Shown one piece after another: positions 53,701-62,683 of a DNA stretch of 64,000 bases. A model generated the notes under the pieces. It was not told the origin of the DNA, ran no database searches, and worked only from the letters and a program-made list of their open reading frames with translations. The DNA is taken from NCBI GenBank assembly GCA_000333235.1, contig CAPN01000016.1, forward strand, positions 186,001-250,000. Direction: 5' to 3'. A program made the position numbers and the translations under genes. The DNA is from Pseudoalteromonas luteoviolacea B = ATCC 29581. GTDB lineage: Bacteria > Pseudomonadota > Gammaproteobacteria > Enterobacterales > Alteromonadaceae. How positions within the stretch are numbered: position 1 is the first letter of the stretch; the number at the start of each line of letters is the position of its first letter.

Positions 53701-55257
53701 GAGTACACCACCAAAGTAAAACAACGGATCATTTGGGTGAGAGGCTAATGGTAAAGAGAAGCCGTGACTTAAAAATGGGTCTACACCATTAAACGTTGCG
53801 GTAATATCATTGACGTATTGCGATGCAATATCATATTCGAACATTCCTTTTTCAGAATGAATAAAATACATTTTGCCATTATCGAGCAAGGTCACACCGG
53901 CGATACGATCTTGAATAATTTCATCAAATTCTGAGGATTGGGTAACCGGTTTAGTAAGCTCTAAGGTCAATGGATCGAGAATAAACAATCCACGCATCCC
54001 CCAAACCCACAATTTTCCGTTGTATTGCATTAATTTATAAACAACAAACTCAGGAAATACCGCTTCGCCCAAATAACCTTTAAATAAGCTTATCGCCGCG
54101 TTGGTTGTTGGATCGTATCGGGTAATTCCATCATGGGTGGCTATCCACCAATACCCCCCTAACACTTCGATATCCCACACATTTTGATGAGAGAACTCGC
54201 CATCAGTAAGAGTCAAATTGTTAATGTTTTTAAAATTTCCTTGCTCTGGCGGTAAATAAAACGCCCCATCTGTGCGCGTTGCAGCCCAGTAGCCACCATT
54301 TCTATCTTGAATTAAATAAATAATACTGGGATCGACTAGGTTAAATTGCGATTGAGGCAAGCGTTGATCTGGCCTAATTTCTTTAGACTGCCAGTCAAAG
54401 TGCATAATCCCTTTGTCTGTTGCAATCACCAATCCATTTGGCTTTGGTAAAATACGCCAAATATTCAGATCCTCAATAATTGTCTTATATTGAAATGACT
54501 CAAATGGTGCATCAAATAAACGATTTGCCTCACTTATGTCTATTTCATATAGCCCCTGCACCGCGCCTAGCAGCAATGTTTTTTCGTCTTTAAGATACAG
54601 AAACTTAGTATTATTTTGATAGGGGTGAGAAATTTCATCGAGATGATTTAAAGGCCGAATTTGCTTGGAATCTAAGTTATAAATCCACGCGCCGTCGCTC
54701 GTCGCAATATATAAGTTATTTTGATGAACTAACACATCCCGCACAAATGTGGTGTTTTTCCAATCGGGTAACGCCACTAACGTTTCAAGCTGCCCAGTGT
54801 CAGTATCTAAAATAGCCACATCTTTAGACCGGCCTAAAAGTATGTGTGTACTATCCAACATTTGCAATGCAAAAACTGGCTTCGTTGTGAATTCCTCTTC
54901 AGTAACTGGTGCTGCATCAAACTGTCTATAGGTATCTGATTTTGGGTCAAAACGAAATATCCCTGCGATACTTGATGTTATCCAAATATGCCCGTCAGGG
55001 TCTTGATAAATACGATCAATGTTCGCTTCTAATAGCTCGCCATTAGGCCCTTCGACTTTTAAAATTTGGTAACCATCATAACGATTTAAACCACCTTCAG
55101 TTGAAATCCAAAGATAGCCCTCACCATCAATTAACATCGTATTAACCGAACTTTGTGACAAACCTTCGTTAGGTGAAAGCCGTATTATTTGTGCAGAAAG
55201 CGTGAAGCTCAGCAATAACCAAAACAAGCACACTAACTTAATCATAAAACGTCTCAC
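50791..55257 (-). CDS. Giant hybrid sensor: Reg_prop propeller, Y_Y_Y, PAS, GGDEF, EAL
   Basis: 1488 residues. After a signal peptide (1-22) comes a periplasmic beta-propeller of two-component-regulator repeats (~25-690; the first repeat reads LSPNEGLSQSSVNTMLIDGE), then a Y_Y_Y domain (~700-780) and a membrane helix (~785-805). Two PAS/PAC units (~825-1060), a GGDEF domain (~1070-1225) and an EAL domain (~1235-1485) follow. The GGDEF motif has decayed (GSQKEF), while the EAL domain keeps LEVLIR, MDDFGTGYSSL and KIDKSF. It is probably a c-di-GMP phosphodiesterase controlled by an extracellular, possibly carbohydrate, signal. Confidence 0.9.
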   Translation of the reverse strand: MRRFMIKLVCLFWLLLSFTLSAQIIRLSPNEGLSQSSVNTMLIDGEGYLWISTEGGLNRYDGYQILKVEGPNGELLEANIDRIYQDPDGHIWITSSIAGIFRFDPKSDTYRQFDAAPVTEEEFTTKPVFALQMLDSTHILLGRSKDVAILDTDTGQLETLVALPDWKNTTFVRDVLVHQNNLYIATSDGAWIYNLDSKQIRPLNHLDEISHPYQNNTKFLYLKDEKTLLLGAVQGLYEIDISEANRLFDAPFESFQYKTIIEDLNIWRILPKPNGLVIATDKGIMHFDWQSKEIRPDQRLPQSQFNLVDPSIIYLIQDRNGGYWAATRTDGAFYLPPEQGNFKNINNLTLTDGEFSHQNVWDIEVLGGYWWIATHDGITRYDPTTNAAISLFKGYLGEAVFPEFVVYKLMQYNGKLWVWGMRGLFILDPLTLELTKPVTQSSEFDEIIQDRIAGVTLLDNGKMYFIHSEKGMFEYDIASQYVNDITATFNGVDPFLSHGFSLPLASHPNDPLFYFGGVLSRYEATSQSLHPIYSVPNANDHLGIGVNSYVIDKNNILWISLSNFGLIGLTADTYEHVYTIDLEKNNLGTLMYNMYADGKGMIWMSSHKGIWRLDPDNLHFQQFSTQDGLVANEFNGGASTRLDDGQIIYGSVQGITAFYPEINTPNSPLITQVNITSVNLMSRDIRQQGIKTFKRIVLNHDDLGLEVAFSAMVFSYQDRIVYEYQISGGQKTFSRSKQWVLFPKLNPGSYELKVWAKDPLTGNYTPPAKLEIEVLYPLWRSPLAIAIYILTSLSLLVLWVVRRNRIQQMLLKAHRETQDSEARLKLALEGSNSGVWDWRSQNSLIYQPRLKSELGYSHENVTLDEYLAKIHPQDKAIFRLEWLEFVQTQKGYFNCTYRLRHQNGHWRWYKDFGKVMEWQEHSPLAVAGTYTNMTRERVFEERARIFGAAFEQTRDWVFILDKRLRIRACNTALQQAFGMAEIPLSSSSLTLGLNRRVRMQYLRTISRLIPGEHFSVEETVTLGNGERRQVLVKVSAVAGDNTDMVSYVVVMTDITEQKRAEKELHQLANYDAITGLPNRTLIIDRIHHAVEIVAKKEQPVAVLTINVKRLQNVAELYGVDVFSELLRSLAREFQSSLKEYDSLAIGSQKEFYVVMEHVSGMERVTNYCRDLIERFEHSFCLEGHSLQLSISIGVAVYPDDALDAVKLLQLSNLALHHAMQRNDSSYQFFKQEMNYRMQRASAIEKALYLALEQGAFTNHYQPIVDAKSHRVVGLEVLIRWPEEVEFGAEELARIAEQNGLITKLTLQTLERALIDLATWQTAHPNLYVSVNLSAHDFKVPNIATQINAILQAQNVVGRYVAFEITESVLLADIPNAINQMHALKQLGCRLYMDDFGTGYSSLTYLQTLPVDALKIDKSFIEELETSASHHAIVKSILGLATNLGKVCIAEGVETQAQADLLTELGCSYLQGYWFSQPVSREDVLAQLK

Positions 55258-55299
55258 TCAGGTCGCTTTTTATTATTATCATTCGCGCCCCCTAAAACC

Positions 55300-55554
55300 T
55301 TAGACCATCATAAGTGCTAAGTAGTATTCAAATCGTTGCTTTAAGGTATGTTGTTCAGAAAGAGGACGAGCATTGATTGTTTCGTAAATCACTTCACGGG
55401 ACTTTTTACCTTTCTTGATCTGATAAGCCCAAAAGGATGCTTCATAATCCAACTGGATTTGATATTTCTCTGCTCTTGGCAACAAACATAAGTTGTAGCT
55501 CACGAAATGACTCCCCTCAAAATACGTATTCAATCTCGTTTGAGTGTACCACAT
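55300..55554 (-). CDS. Unknown small protein, 84 aa
   Basis: 84 residues, rich in aromatic residues, soluble and without a recognised motif. It is encoded just upstream of the giant sensor on the same strand (42 bp gap). A small gene next to such sensors may be conserved, but nothing in the sequence tells its role. Confidence 0.5.
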   Translation of the reverse strand: MWYTQTRLNTYFEGSHFVSYNLCLLPRAEKYQIQLDYEASFWAYQIKKGKKSREVIYETINARPLSEQHTLKQRFEYYLALMMV

Positions 55555-55893
55555 TTACGTTAATTTAACGCGTTTTGAAAACGACATTAATCGCCAAACC
55601 CCTGAATTTTCGCGTTGAACTATTTTTAACCATCATTGCTTTAAGGTAAAATAGACCTAAACAACTTGAAGATGCATGACTGCAGCAAGCATTTACACGT
55701 GTTTAGGCCAGGCATTGATTGCAGGTAATGGCGTTCTCATTATCAAGATCAAGGCATAAACGCCTGTAAAGCTTGCCCTGTGTGAGCGCGCCTAACCTTG
55801 AAAACACGGTAGCGCTCTGAAATTGGTATCTTTAAGTAGATTGGGTAAATAGATTCGTAATCTCGGCTTTGTTTCGACTTCAAGGATTGGTAA
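55555..55893. other. Gene-free spacer with an intergenic repeat element
   Basis: No gene is seen in this 339-bp spacer. Most of it is the 192-bp repeat element at 55655-55846; the rest is upstream DNA of the divergent small and solute-binding genes. Confidence 0.6.
55655..55846. repeat. MITE-like intergenic element, 192 bp
   Basis: Imperfect terminal inverted repeats (55655-55675 and 55826-55846, 16 of 21 bases matching) enclose about 150 bp without coding potential. The terminal sequence is the same family as at 43746 and 47041, which makes this look like the full-length element and the others shorter derivatives. Confidence 0.65.
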
Positions 55894-56574
55894 GTGCTTC
55901 GACTCGTTGTATTCTTTTTCGTCATGCTTTCAAACTCTGTGTTTGCTTCGCAAAAGACGTTTTTATTTAATAAACCCGCCGATACGCCTCAATCTCGCTA
56001 TGTCGTTGAAATTGTCACGTTGGCTTACCGAAATCTAGGAATTGACGTTCAGATTGTCGAGTTTAACCATAAAAGTGCCTTAGTCGCCGCGAATGAAGGT
56101 CAATTGGACGGGCAACTCGCTCGCATTCCAGATGTGGAAACTATGTATAGTCACCTCGTTAAAGTTCCGGTGCCTTTATTCAATTTTAATTTACAAAAAA
56201 TTGCGAAATGCGCCCTCTGCACGCTAGGTGACATTGATAAATTGGTGATCACTGAAGGTTACCCCATCATCGAACAATTTTTAGAAAAAATGCCTTTTCA
56301 AGGTGATTTGTTCAAAGTAAAAAACTTCAAAACACAACTTAATCTCCTTCAGCAAGAAAAAGTCGATGGCGCACTTGCCATCGATTTTCATATCCCTGAG
56401 TCATATCGTGTGAGCATGCAAGAAAGTTGGCACTTTGAAAATGTCGAAGAAGTTGAAACGTTTCATTTTATTCATGAAAAACACAAAGAACTCGTCGACG
56501 AGTTAGCGAAGCAGTTTTCTAGTTTTTCTCACAATGGCACGATGCAGGCACTCAAACAAAAATATGGGATTTAG
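55894..56574 (+). CDS. Periplasmic solute-binding-like protein
   Basis: 226 residues with a signal peptide (~1-18, ending VFA) and a family-3-like solute-binding fold (VEIVTLAYRNLGIDVQIVEF; EGQLDGQLARIPD). Two Cys at ~108-111 (CALC) are close together and may form a disulfide. No transporter gene is adjacent. The start is GTG 55894 after AAGGATTG. Such stand-alone proteins are common in marine gammaproteobacteria and often of unknown ligand. Confidence 0.65.
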   Translation: MLRLVVFFFVMLSNSVFASQKTFLFNKPADTPQSRYVVEIVTLAYRNLGIDVQIVEFNHKSALVAANEGQLDGQLARIPDVETMYSHLVKVPVPLFNFNLQKIAKCALCTLGDIDKLVITEGYPIIEQFLEKMPFQGDLFKVKNFKTQLNLLQQEKVDGALAIDFHIPESYRVSMQESWHFENVEEVETFHFIHEKHKELVDELAKQFSSFSHNGTMQALKQKYGI

Positions 56575-56577
56575 GGT

Positions 56578-56820
56578 CTAAAAATCAAAACCGCCTTGCA
56601 CATTATTCGATTCGGTTGACTCAGCTTGTTTACGCTGTAAGTAGCGCTTATAGCGTTGTTGACAAAGCGCTATAACATGCCGTTTTTGTTGATCTGAAAA
56701 CGTATTCCAATAAAAACGTTCATCACGACTGCGATAACAGCCTTTACAATAACCTCGATTATTCACCTGGCAAATCCCACGACAAGGACTCGGTATTTCG
56801 AAGATTTCGATTTGTTCCAT
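56578..56820 (-). CDS. DUF1289 family small Cys-rich protein
   Basis: 80 residues. The DUF1289 pattern PCRGICQVNNRGYCKGCYRS is complete, with four Cys that probably bind a metal, followed by an aromatic helix (RFYWNTFSDQQKR). The family is widespread in Proteobacteria and without assigned function. Confidence 0.9.
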   Translation of the reverse strand: MEQIEIFEIPSPCRGICQVNNRGYCKGCYRSRDERFYWNTFSDQQKRHVIALCQQRYKRYLQRKQAESTESNNVQGGFDF

Positions 56821-57011
56821 GCGTGTACACCCTATCTCATCTAACTTAAGTCTACGACGACATGCTTAAAAGTTAAACTAAATAAATTTCATATTTTATG
56901 GACCAGGTAACGTATATCAAGCAATAAATATCAATCTTCAAATCACCAAAACGAACAAGGATAACGCCACCTGTGCTATTATCCTTTCCTATAAAAAGAG
57001 TAAATACACAA

Positions 57012-59294
57012 TCACCGCCTACAACGCGGCTTTGGATCAAAGAGCTCGGCGCGAATTGGCAGTTGTTTTACATTTCCGCAGCCTGGTGGTGCTTGTCGAC
57101 CTGTATCTACATCCACAAACGCCCAACGAATTGAATCTGGGCGCGTATCTGCAATCGCTTCTGGATTAAGTGGCTTTAAATAACGAATATAAAGCTCTAA
57201 CGCACCTACTGCACCAGTTAAGCCCGTCGATTTATTATCATCGCGGCCAACCCAAGTGACGGTGACGGTGTTGTGGTCAAAGCCGGCATACCAACTGTCG
57301 CGTAAATCATTGCTCGTGCCTGTTTTACCTGCCAATACAAGCGACGGGAAATGCGCATTTAAACGCTTGGCTGTGCCATCTTTGGTCACACGCTTTAGCG
57401 CGTATTTCGTCATGTACGCAGCATCTTTATCAAATCGCAGTTCAGGGGAAGGTTGATGCTCATACAAAACCGTACCTGTTGCGTTGGTAATCGCAGATAT
57501 CGACGTAAGCGCTTTGTAAACGCCATCATTTGCCAAGGTACTGTACATTTGTGCAATATCGAAACTCGATAGTGCTTGCGCACCTAAAAATAAGGAGGGA
57601 TAACGGCTTATAGGCTCATCAATACCTAATTTAGTGAGTGTAGCGGCTACGCTATCGACACCAAGTTGCAAACCCAAATGCACCGCTGGTAAATTTATAC
57701 TTTCTGCAAACGCTTGATACAAAGGCATTTCACCTCGGTATTGCCGATCGAAGTTTTCTGGCTTCCAGGTTTCACCTTTGGCATCCGAAATACTTAATGG
57801 TGAGTCAGATAGTGGCGTTGCTAAGTGAACATCATTGTCTTGTAATGCGGTCAAATAGACTGCAGGCTTAACTAAAGAACCAATTGTTCGTTTCGAATCC
57901 AACACACGGTTATACCCAGAGAAACGTAAATCACGACCAGCAACCAAAGCTGAAACACCGCCTTTAGCTAGATTGACTGACACCATCGCGGTTTCTAGGT
58001 TAGCTACGCCTGAACGTTTTTCAAGATGCTCTAAACCACGTAACACTGCATCTTCCATCGCGTCTTGTTTTTGAAGTTCAAAATAAGTGAATACACGAAC
58101 ACCGGCGTTAATGATGTCTTCATCCGCAATGCGTTTGTCTAATTCACGGCGCACCAATTCCAAATAACCTGGATAAGCGTCATGAAAACTCTTTTTGAGT
58201 GGTTGTACTTTGATTGGTCTGGCAAGTGCTTGTCGAAATTCATTTGTGGTAATAATCCCATTTTCAACCATCAATCGCAGTACAATATCCCGACGCTCCA
58301 GTGTGCGCTCGGGATAACGGCGAGGGTTGTAATAGGAAGGACCTTTAACCATCGCTATTAACATCGCCATTTGGTCAAATTCCAGTTCATCAACCGGTTT
58401 TGCAAAGTAAAACTCTGACGCCAATCCCATACCATGCACACCTTGGTTGTGTGCCTGACCGAGATAAACCTCATTAAGATACGCTTCAAGGATTTCATCT
58501 TTGCTATAGCGAAAATCTAAAATTAACGCGATAAACGCTTCATTGATCTTTCTAACGATTGAACGCTCACGTGTTAAATAGAAGTTTTTTGCTAACTGCT
58601 GCGTGAGAGTACTGCCCCCTTGCACCGTCCGTCCCGCACGAATGTTGGTGTAAAGTGCACGCATTATCGACATTAAAGAAACACCGTGATGCTCATAGAA
58701 ATTTCTATCTTCAACCGTAAGCAACGTATCTCGCAGTATTTTTGGAAACTTTTCTAACGGCAAAAACTCTCTATCTTGTTGTGACTCATTGCCAATACGC
58801 GCAATTTGCACAGGTTCCAAGCGACTAAATCGCAAGGAGTTACCTTGTTCGTCTACAATTTTTTCTAACCTTTGAGCCGAGAAAACCAAGGTAAAACGTG
58901 TCGCCGCTTCTTGCCCATCGTAAAATTCAAAAGCACGCCTAAACACACTAATGGTGTTGTGCTTTTTAACGTATTGTCCGGTACGACTAATTACGTTGAC
59001 TTGAGAGTAATTAAGACGATTCAACTCCCAAACTACTTCTTCTTGAGAAAGATACTGATCCGGGTAAAACCCCATTGCACGCGCATACACTTGCACTGGT
59101 AATTGCCATTTATTACCTTCAAACTGCCGAGAAACTTTCGCATCTAGATAGATAACATATAAACCGACCGCAACGAATGTAGCGAGTGCACCTTTCCACA
59201 AGGTACTTAGTAGCACAGATCCTAGCTTTTGCTTCCAAGATAGCGTTACTGTAGCTTTTTTTGTCGTACGTTTTTTTACTGGTTTGTTTGCCAT
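57012..59294 (-). CDS. mrcB: Penicillin-binding protein 1B
   Basis: 760 residues: short basic cytoplasmic tail, membrane helix (~28-50), UB2H-like region (~75-160), glycosyltransferase GT51 (~180-350; TVEDRNFYEHHGVS includes the catalytic Glu, and QGGSTLTQQLAKN follows) and transpeptidase (~430-740). The transpeptidase motifs are GSLVKPAVY (SxxK), SINLPA (SxN) and GKTGTSND (KTG). It polymerises and cross-links peptidoglycan at the inner membrane. The first catalytic motifs are all intact. Confidence 0.95.
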   Translation of the reverse strand: MANKPVKKRTTKKATVTLSWKQKLGSVLLSTLWKGALATFVAVGLYVIYLDAKVSRQFEGNKWQLPVQVYARAMGFYPDQYLSQEEVVWELNRLNYSQVNVISRTGQYVKKHNTISVFRRAFEFYDGQEAATRFTLVFSAQRLEKIVDEQGNSLRFSRLEPVQIARIGNESQQDREFLPLEKFPKILRDTLLTVEDRNFYEHHGVSLMSIMRALYTNIRAGRTVQGGSTLTQQLAKNFYLTRERSIVRKINEAFIALILDFRYSKDEILEAYLNEVYLGQAHNQGVHGMGLASEFYFAKPVDELEFDQMAMLIAMVKGPSYYNPRRYPERTLERRDIVLRLMVENGIITTNEFRQALARPIKVQPLKKSFHDAYPGYLELVRRELDKRIADEDIINAGVRVFTYFELQKQDAMEDAVLRGLEHLEKRSGVANLETAMVSVNLAKGGVSALVAGRDLRFSGYNRVLDSKRTIGSLVKPAVYLTALQDNDVHLATPLSDSPLSISDAKGETWKPENFDRQYRGEMPLYQAFAESINLPAVHLGLQLGVDSVAATLTKLGIDEPISRYPSLFLGAQALSSFDIAQMYSTLANDGVYKALTSISAITNATGTVLYEHQPSPELRFDKDAAYMTKYALKRVTKDGTAKRLNAHFPSLVLAGKTGTSNDLRDSWYAGFDHNTVTVTWVGRDDNKSTGLTGAVGALELYIRYLKPLNPEAIADTRPDSIRWAFVDVDTGRQAPPGCGNVKQLPIRAELFDPKPRCRR

Positions 59295-59370
59295 GTCTAT
59301 CTATCAGAATAAAAAACTTTCGGCAGTCTATCATAGTGAGTTCGACTTAACTTAAGCTGAAAACACAAAA

Positions 59371-59390
59371 AAGCCCAGTAAACTGGGCTT
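59371..59390 (-). terminator. Terminator of glnK-amtB operon
   Basis: A nine-pair AAGCCCAGT/ACTGGGCTT stem is followed on the minus strand by six U residues. It lies 40 bp after the amtB stop codon. Confidence 0.85.
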
Positions 59391-59428
59391 TGTGTTACGA
59401 ACAACTAAAACACGATTATTAAAGACGC

Positions 59429-60658
59429 TTAATTACCGCGCACAGAAACAAATTCAGGGTAAGCATCAACGCCGCAATCATGCTGATCCATACCGCTTAA
59501 TTCTTCTTCTTCACCAACGCGGATCCCAAGCGTTTTCTTCAGAATTGCCCACACGATCAACGAGGCAACGAATACAAACCCTAAGATAGTCACCAAACCG
59601 ATTGCTTGGTTGATAAATGTGGCGTCTGTATTCGAAAATGGCACCATCATGATCCCAAGCGCACCACACACACCGTGCACGGATATCGCGCCTACAGGAT
59701 CATCAATTTTCACTTTATCAAAATAAATGATGCTTAACACAACCAATGAACCGCCAAGGGCCCCAAGAAGCGCAGCAAACATTGGCGTAGGAGAAGCAGG
59801 CTCGGCCGTGATCACCACAAGACCGGCTAACGCGCCGTTTAGAATCATCGTTAAATCTGCTTTACCCCACATCAATTTGCACACTATCAGCGCAGCAATC
59901 GCACCAGTTGCCGCCGCCGCGTTGGTATTGAGCATGATTTGGCTAACAGCAATAGCATTGGCTTTATCTGATAACAATAGTTGTGAGCCACCGTTAAAAC
60001 CAAACCACCCCATCCAAAGAATAAATGTACCAAGTGTCGCCAATGGTAAGTTAGAACCAGGAATTGGGTAGATCTCGCCATTTTTACCGTATTTTCCTTT
60101 ACGAGCGCCAAGCAATAGTACGCCCGCGAATGCAGCAGCCGCACCCGCGCCATGCACAATGGCAGCCCCTGCAAAATCGACAAAACCTAGCTTTGATAAA
60201 AAGCCACCGCCCCAGGTCCAGAAACCTTCTATAGGATAGATGATCCCCGTCATTACCACTGAGAATGCGAGAAACGCCCAAAGCTTCATGCGCTCTGCGA
60301 CTGCGCCAGAAACAATCGACATAGCCGTTGCAACAAACACAACTTGGAAAAAGAAATCAGATTGCAGCGAATGATTCGCATCGTCTGCTTGAGTGCCAAT
60401 TAACGCACCAAAAGAAGGAACTAAGCCCCCCTCGACATTATCAACATACATAATGTTGTAGCCGATAAACAAATACATGGTACAGGCAATTGCATACAAG
60501 CAAATATTTTTGGTTAGAATTTCGGTCGTGTTTTTTGAACGTACTAAGCCCGCTTCTAACATCGCAAAACCCGCTGCCATCCACATGACAAGTACGCCTG
60601 AAATTAAAAAGTAAAATGTATCGAGTGAAAATTTTAATTCTATAACTGTATTTTCCAT
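59429..60658 (-). CDS. amtB: Ammonium transporter
   Basis: 409 residues with about eleven membrane segments. The Amt signatures DFAGAAIVHGAGAAAAFAG and GFNGGSQL are readable, and conserved pore His residues occur in VHGAG and SVHGVCG. It conducts ammonium across the inner membrane. It ends in a long tail (GEEEELSGMDQHDCG) typical of this subgroup. The PII gene lies 11 bp upstream, so AmtB is controlled by the PII protein made from the same transcript. Confidence 0.95.
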   Translation of the reverse strand: MENTVIELKFSLDTFYFLISGVLVMWMAAGFAMLEAGLVRSKNTTEILTKNICLYAIACTMYLFIGYNIMYVDNVEGGLVPSFGALIGTQADDANHSLQSDFFFQVVFVATAMSIVSGAVAERMKLWAFLAFSVVMTGIIYPIEGFWTWGGGFLSKLGFVDFAGAAIVHGAGAAAAFAGVLLLGARKGKYGKNGEIYPIPGSNLPLATLGTFILWMGWFGFNGGSQLLLSDKANAIAVSQIMLNTNAAAATGAIAALIVCKLMWGKADLTMILNGALAGLVVITAEPASPTPMFAALLGALGGSLVVLSIIYFDKVKIDDPVGAISVHGVCGALGIMMVPFSNTDATFINQAIGLVTILGFVFVASLIVWAILKKTLGIRVGEEEELSGMDQHDCGVDAYPEFVSVRGN

Positions 60659-60669
60659 TTGCGGCCCCC

Positions 60670-61032
<363 letters not shown>

Positions 61033-61053
61033 TTATCCTGTTAACGTTAACAA

Positions 61054-61069
61054 TCCAACCTTCATGCCA
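61054..61069 (-). promoter_or_regulatory. Candidate sigma-54 promoter of glnK-amtB
   Basis: On the minus strand TGGCATGAAGGTTGGA matches the -24/-12 consensus TGGCAC-N5-TTGCA except for the -12 GC, which is GG. The spacing is right and the gene pair is a classical NtrC target. A 12-bp palindrome GTTAACGTTAAC at 61040-61051 lies at the expected start point. Confidence 0.5.
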
Positions 61070-61123
61070 ATTTTAAATTATAATAAATAACAATGAGATA
61101 GCTTTTTTATTATGTTCTTGAAC

Positions 61124-61150
61124 AAAAAAAACGCACCTTCCTGGTGCGTT
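61124..61150 (-). terminator. Terminator of the response-regulator gene
   Basis: AACGCACC and GGTGCGTT (61130-61137 and 61143-61150) form an eight-pair stem, followed on the minus strand by seven U residues. It lies about 40 bp after the stop codon. Confidence 0.85.
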
Positions 61151-61187
61151 ATTTTTCAACTTGTTCACAATTGGTGCAAACTCGTAT

Positions 61188-62423
61188 TTACCCATGCGCA
61201 CTCACGACGCAATTGCGGTTACTATCTTTAGCTTGATAGAGTGCCCTGTCTGCCGCGCGCATCACTTCACCGAGGGAATTTGAGTAGCATGAAGTGACAC
61301 CGATACTCACAGTGCAGCGATATGCCCGTCCATTGATTGAAAAATCCGTTTGAGCAAAGCGTGTTCTAAAATCATTAAACACTTCCAATGCATCATTCAC
61401 TTTGTAGCCTTTTAATACCACTGCAAACTCTTCACCACCAATCCTCGCTAAAACATATCGTCCAAAGGCACTTTTTAGTAAATCCCCTACTTGCTTGAGA
61501 ATTTCATCTCCGCCTAAATGGCCAAACTCATCATTGATCTTTTTGAAGTGATCGATGTCGAGCAAAGCTAGCACAAATTGATTTGGCTTCACTTTTAGTA
61601 AACGTTCAGTGTGCTGATAAAAATACCGGCGATTGTATAGACCTGTTAAATAATCTCGATATGCACATTCTTTGATTTCGCAATACAAATTGAGCTGCTC
61701 CATCGTTTGCATAACTCGACAATGAAACTCTTCATTCATAAAGGGCTTTGCTAAGAAATCATTGGCGCCGTACTTTATGAATTTAGCGGAAAGGCCATGA
61801 CTGCCAGCTCCAGATAGTCCAATTATCGCTAAATCATCCCGACCTCGGGAATTTCGTACTTTTTTAACCAGTTCGAAGCCATCCATATTCGGCATCGCAT
61901 AATCAGTTAACAAAAGTTTGATGTCTGGTTGAGCCTCTAAAAGCGCCATTGCTTCCACACCATCTTTCGCTTCTAAAACATCAAACAACTGCTTTTCGAG
62001 CATTTGACGCATTACAACACGGCTTATTACTGAATCATCCGCAATCAATGCTTTGCAACCTTGATTTCGCAATAATTGTGAAATCAACTTGATGGCATAC
62101 AAGTAGGAGTCGCGATTATCCTTAATAACATAATCCACCACCCCCATTTCAAGCATTTGTTGACGACTGTATTCATCTATTTTTGAAGTAAGCACAACCG
62201 TTGGAATACTGTGAGCGAGCGTTAATTTTACCACTTCGGCGTCTGCTGCGTCTGGTAGCGTTAAGTCTACTAGTGCCAACGTATATTCATTACGTGAAAG
62301 TAACTGCATGCTTTCTTGTAATGACCAGGCAAAATCAATTGCGACGGTCAAATGTTGTGATGCGAGATGGCGCAAGACTTGTTGGACAACTTTACTGTCC
62401 TCAACGATTAACACTCTTTGCAT
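61188..62423 (-). CDS. Response regulator with two REC domains and GGDEF
   Basis: 411 residues: REC (~1-115, phospho-acceptor Asp in LALVDLTLP), second REC (~122-240, Asp in LLLTDYAMPNMDG) and GGDEF (~255-410). The catalytic motif is GGEEF, so c-di-GMP synthesis is expected. The DxLTxLYNRR-type segment (YRDYLTGLYNRRYF) begins the domain. Its sensor kinase is not in the window. It may counter the phosphodiesterase encoded by the giant sensor. Confidence 0.92.
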   Translation of the reverse strand: MQRVLIVEDSKVVQQVLRHLASQHLTVAIDFAWSLQESMQLLSRNEYTLALVDLTLPDAADAEVVKLTLAHSIPTVVLTSKIDEYSRQQMLEMGVVDYVIKDNRDSYLYAIKLISQLLRNQGCKALIADDSVISRVVMRQMLEKQLFDVLEAKDGVEAMALLEAQPDIKLLLTDYAMPNMDGFELVKKVRNSRGRDDLAIIGLSGAGSHGLSAKFIKYGANDFLAKPFMNEEFHCRVMQTMEQLNLYCEIKECAYRDYLTGLYNRRYFYQHTERLLKVKPNQFVLALLDIDHFKKINDEFGHLGGDEILKQVGDLLKSAFGRYVLARIGGEEFAVVLKGYKVNDALEVFNDFRTRFAQTDFSINGRAYRCTVSIGVTSCYSNSLGEVMRAADRALYQAKDSNRNCVVSAHG

Positions 62424-62683
62424 GATGGTTGGACTCTTTAAACTTCAAGAGAAAGACGGCAACTAGTGAAATAGAAAAACCAATACTTTCATACTTAATA
62501 TTTTAGTATGAAATATACTGGATCTTTGTTACAAAAAAAACACAATTATCACATCGCATACTTATTACAACGTGGGTATCGAATTGTCATTAAACATGCC
62601 TAACCGGTCGTTTGACTCAATCGCTTTGAATCAAGTAGAAATTTCTTCTTTAATAGTAAACAAGATAGTGAAAGGATAAAAAG

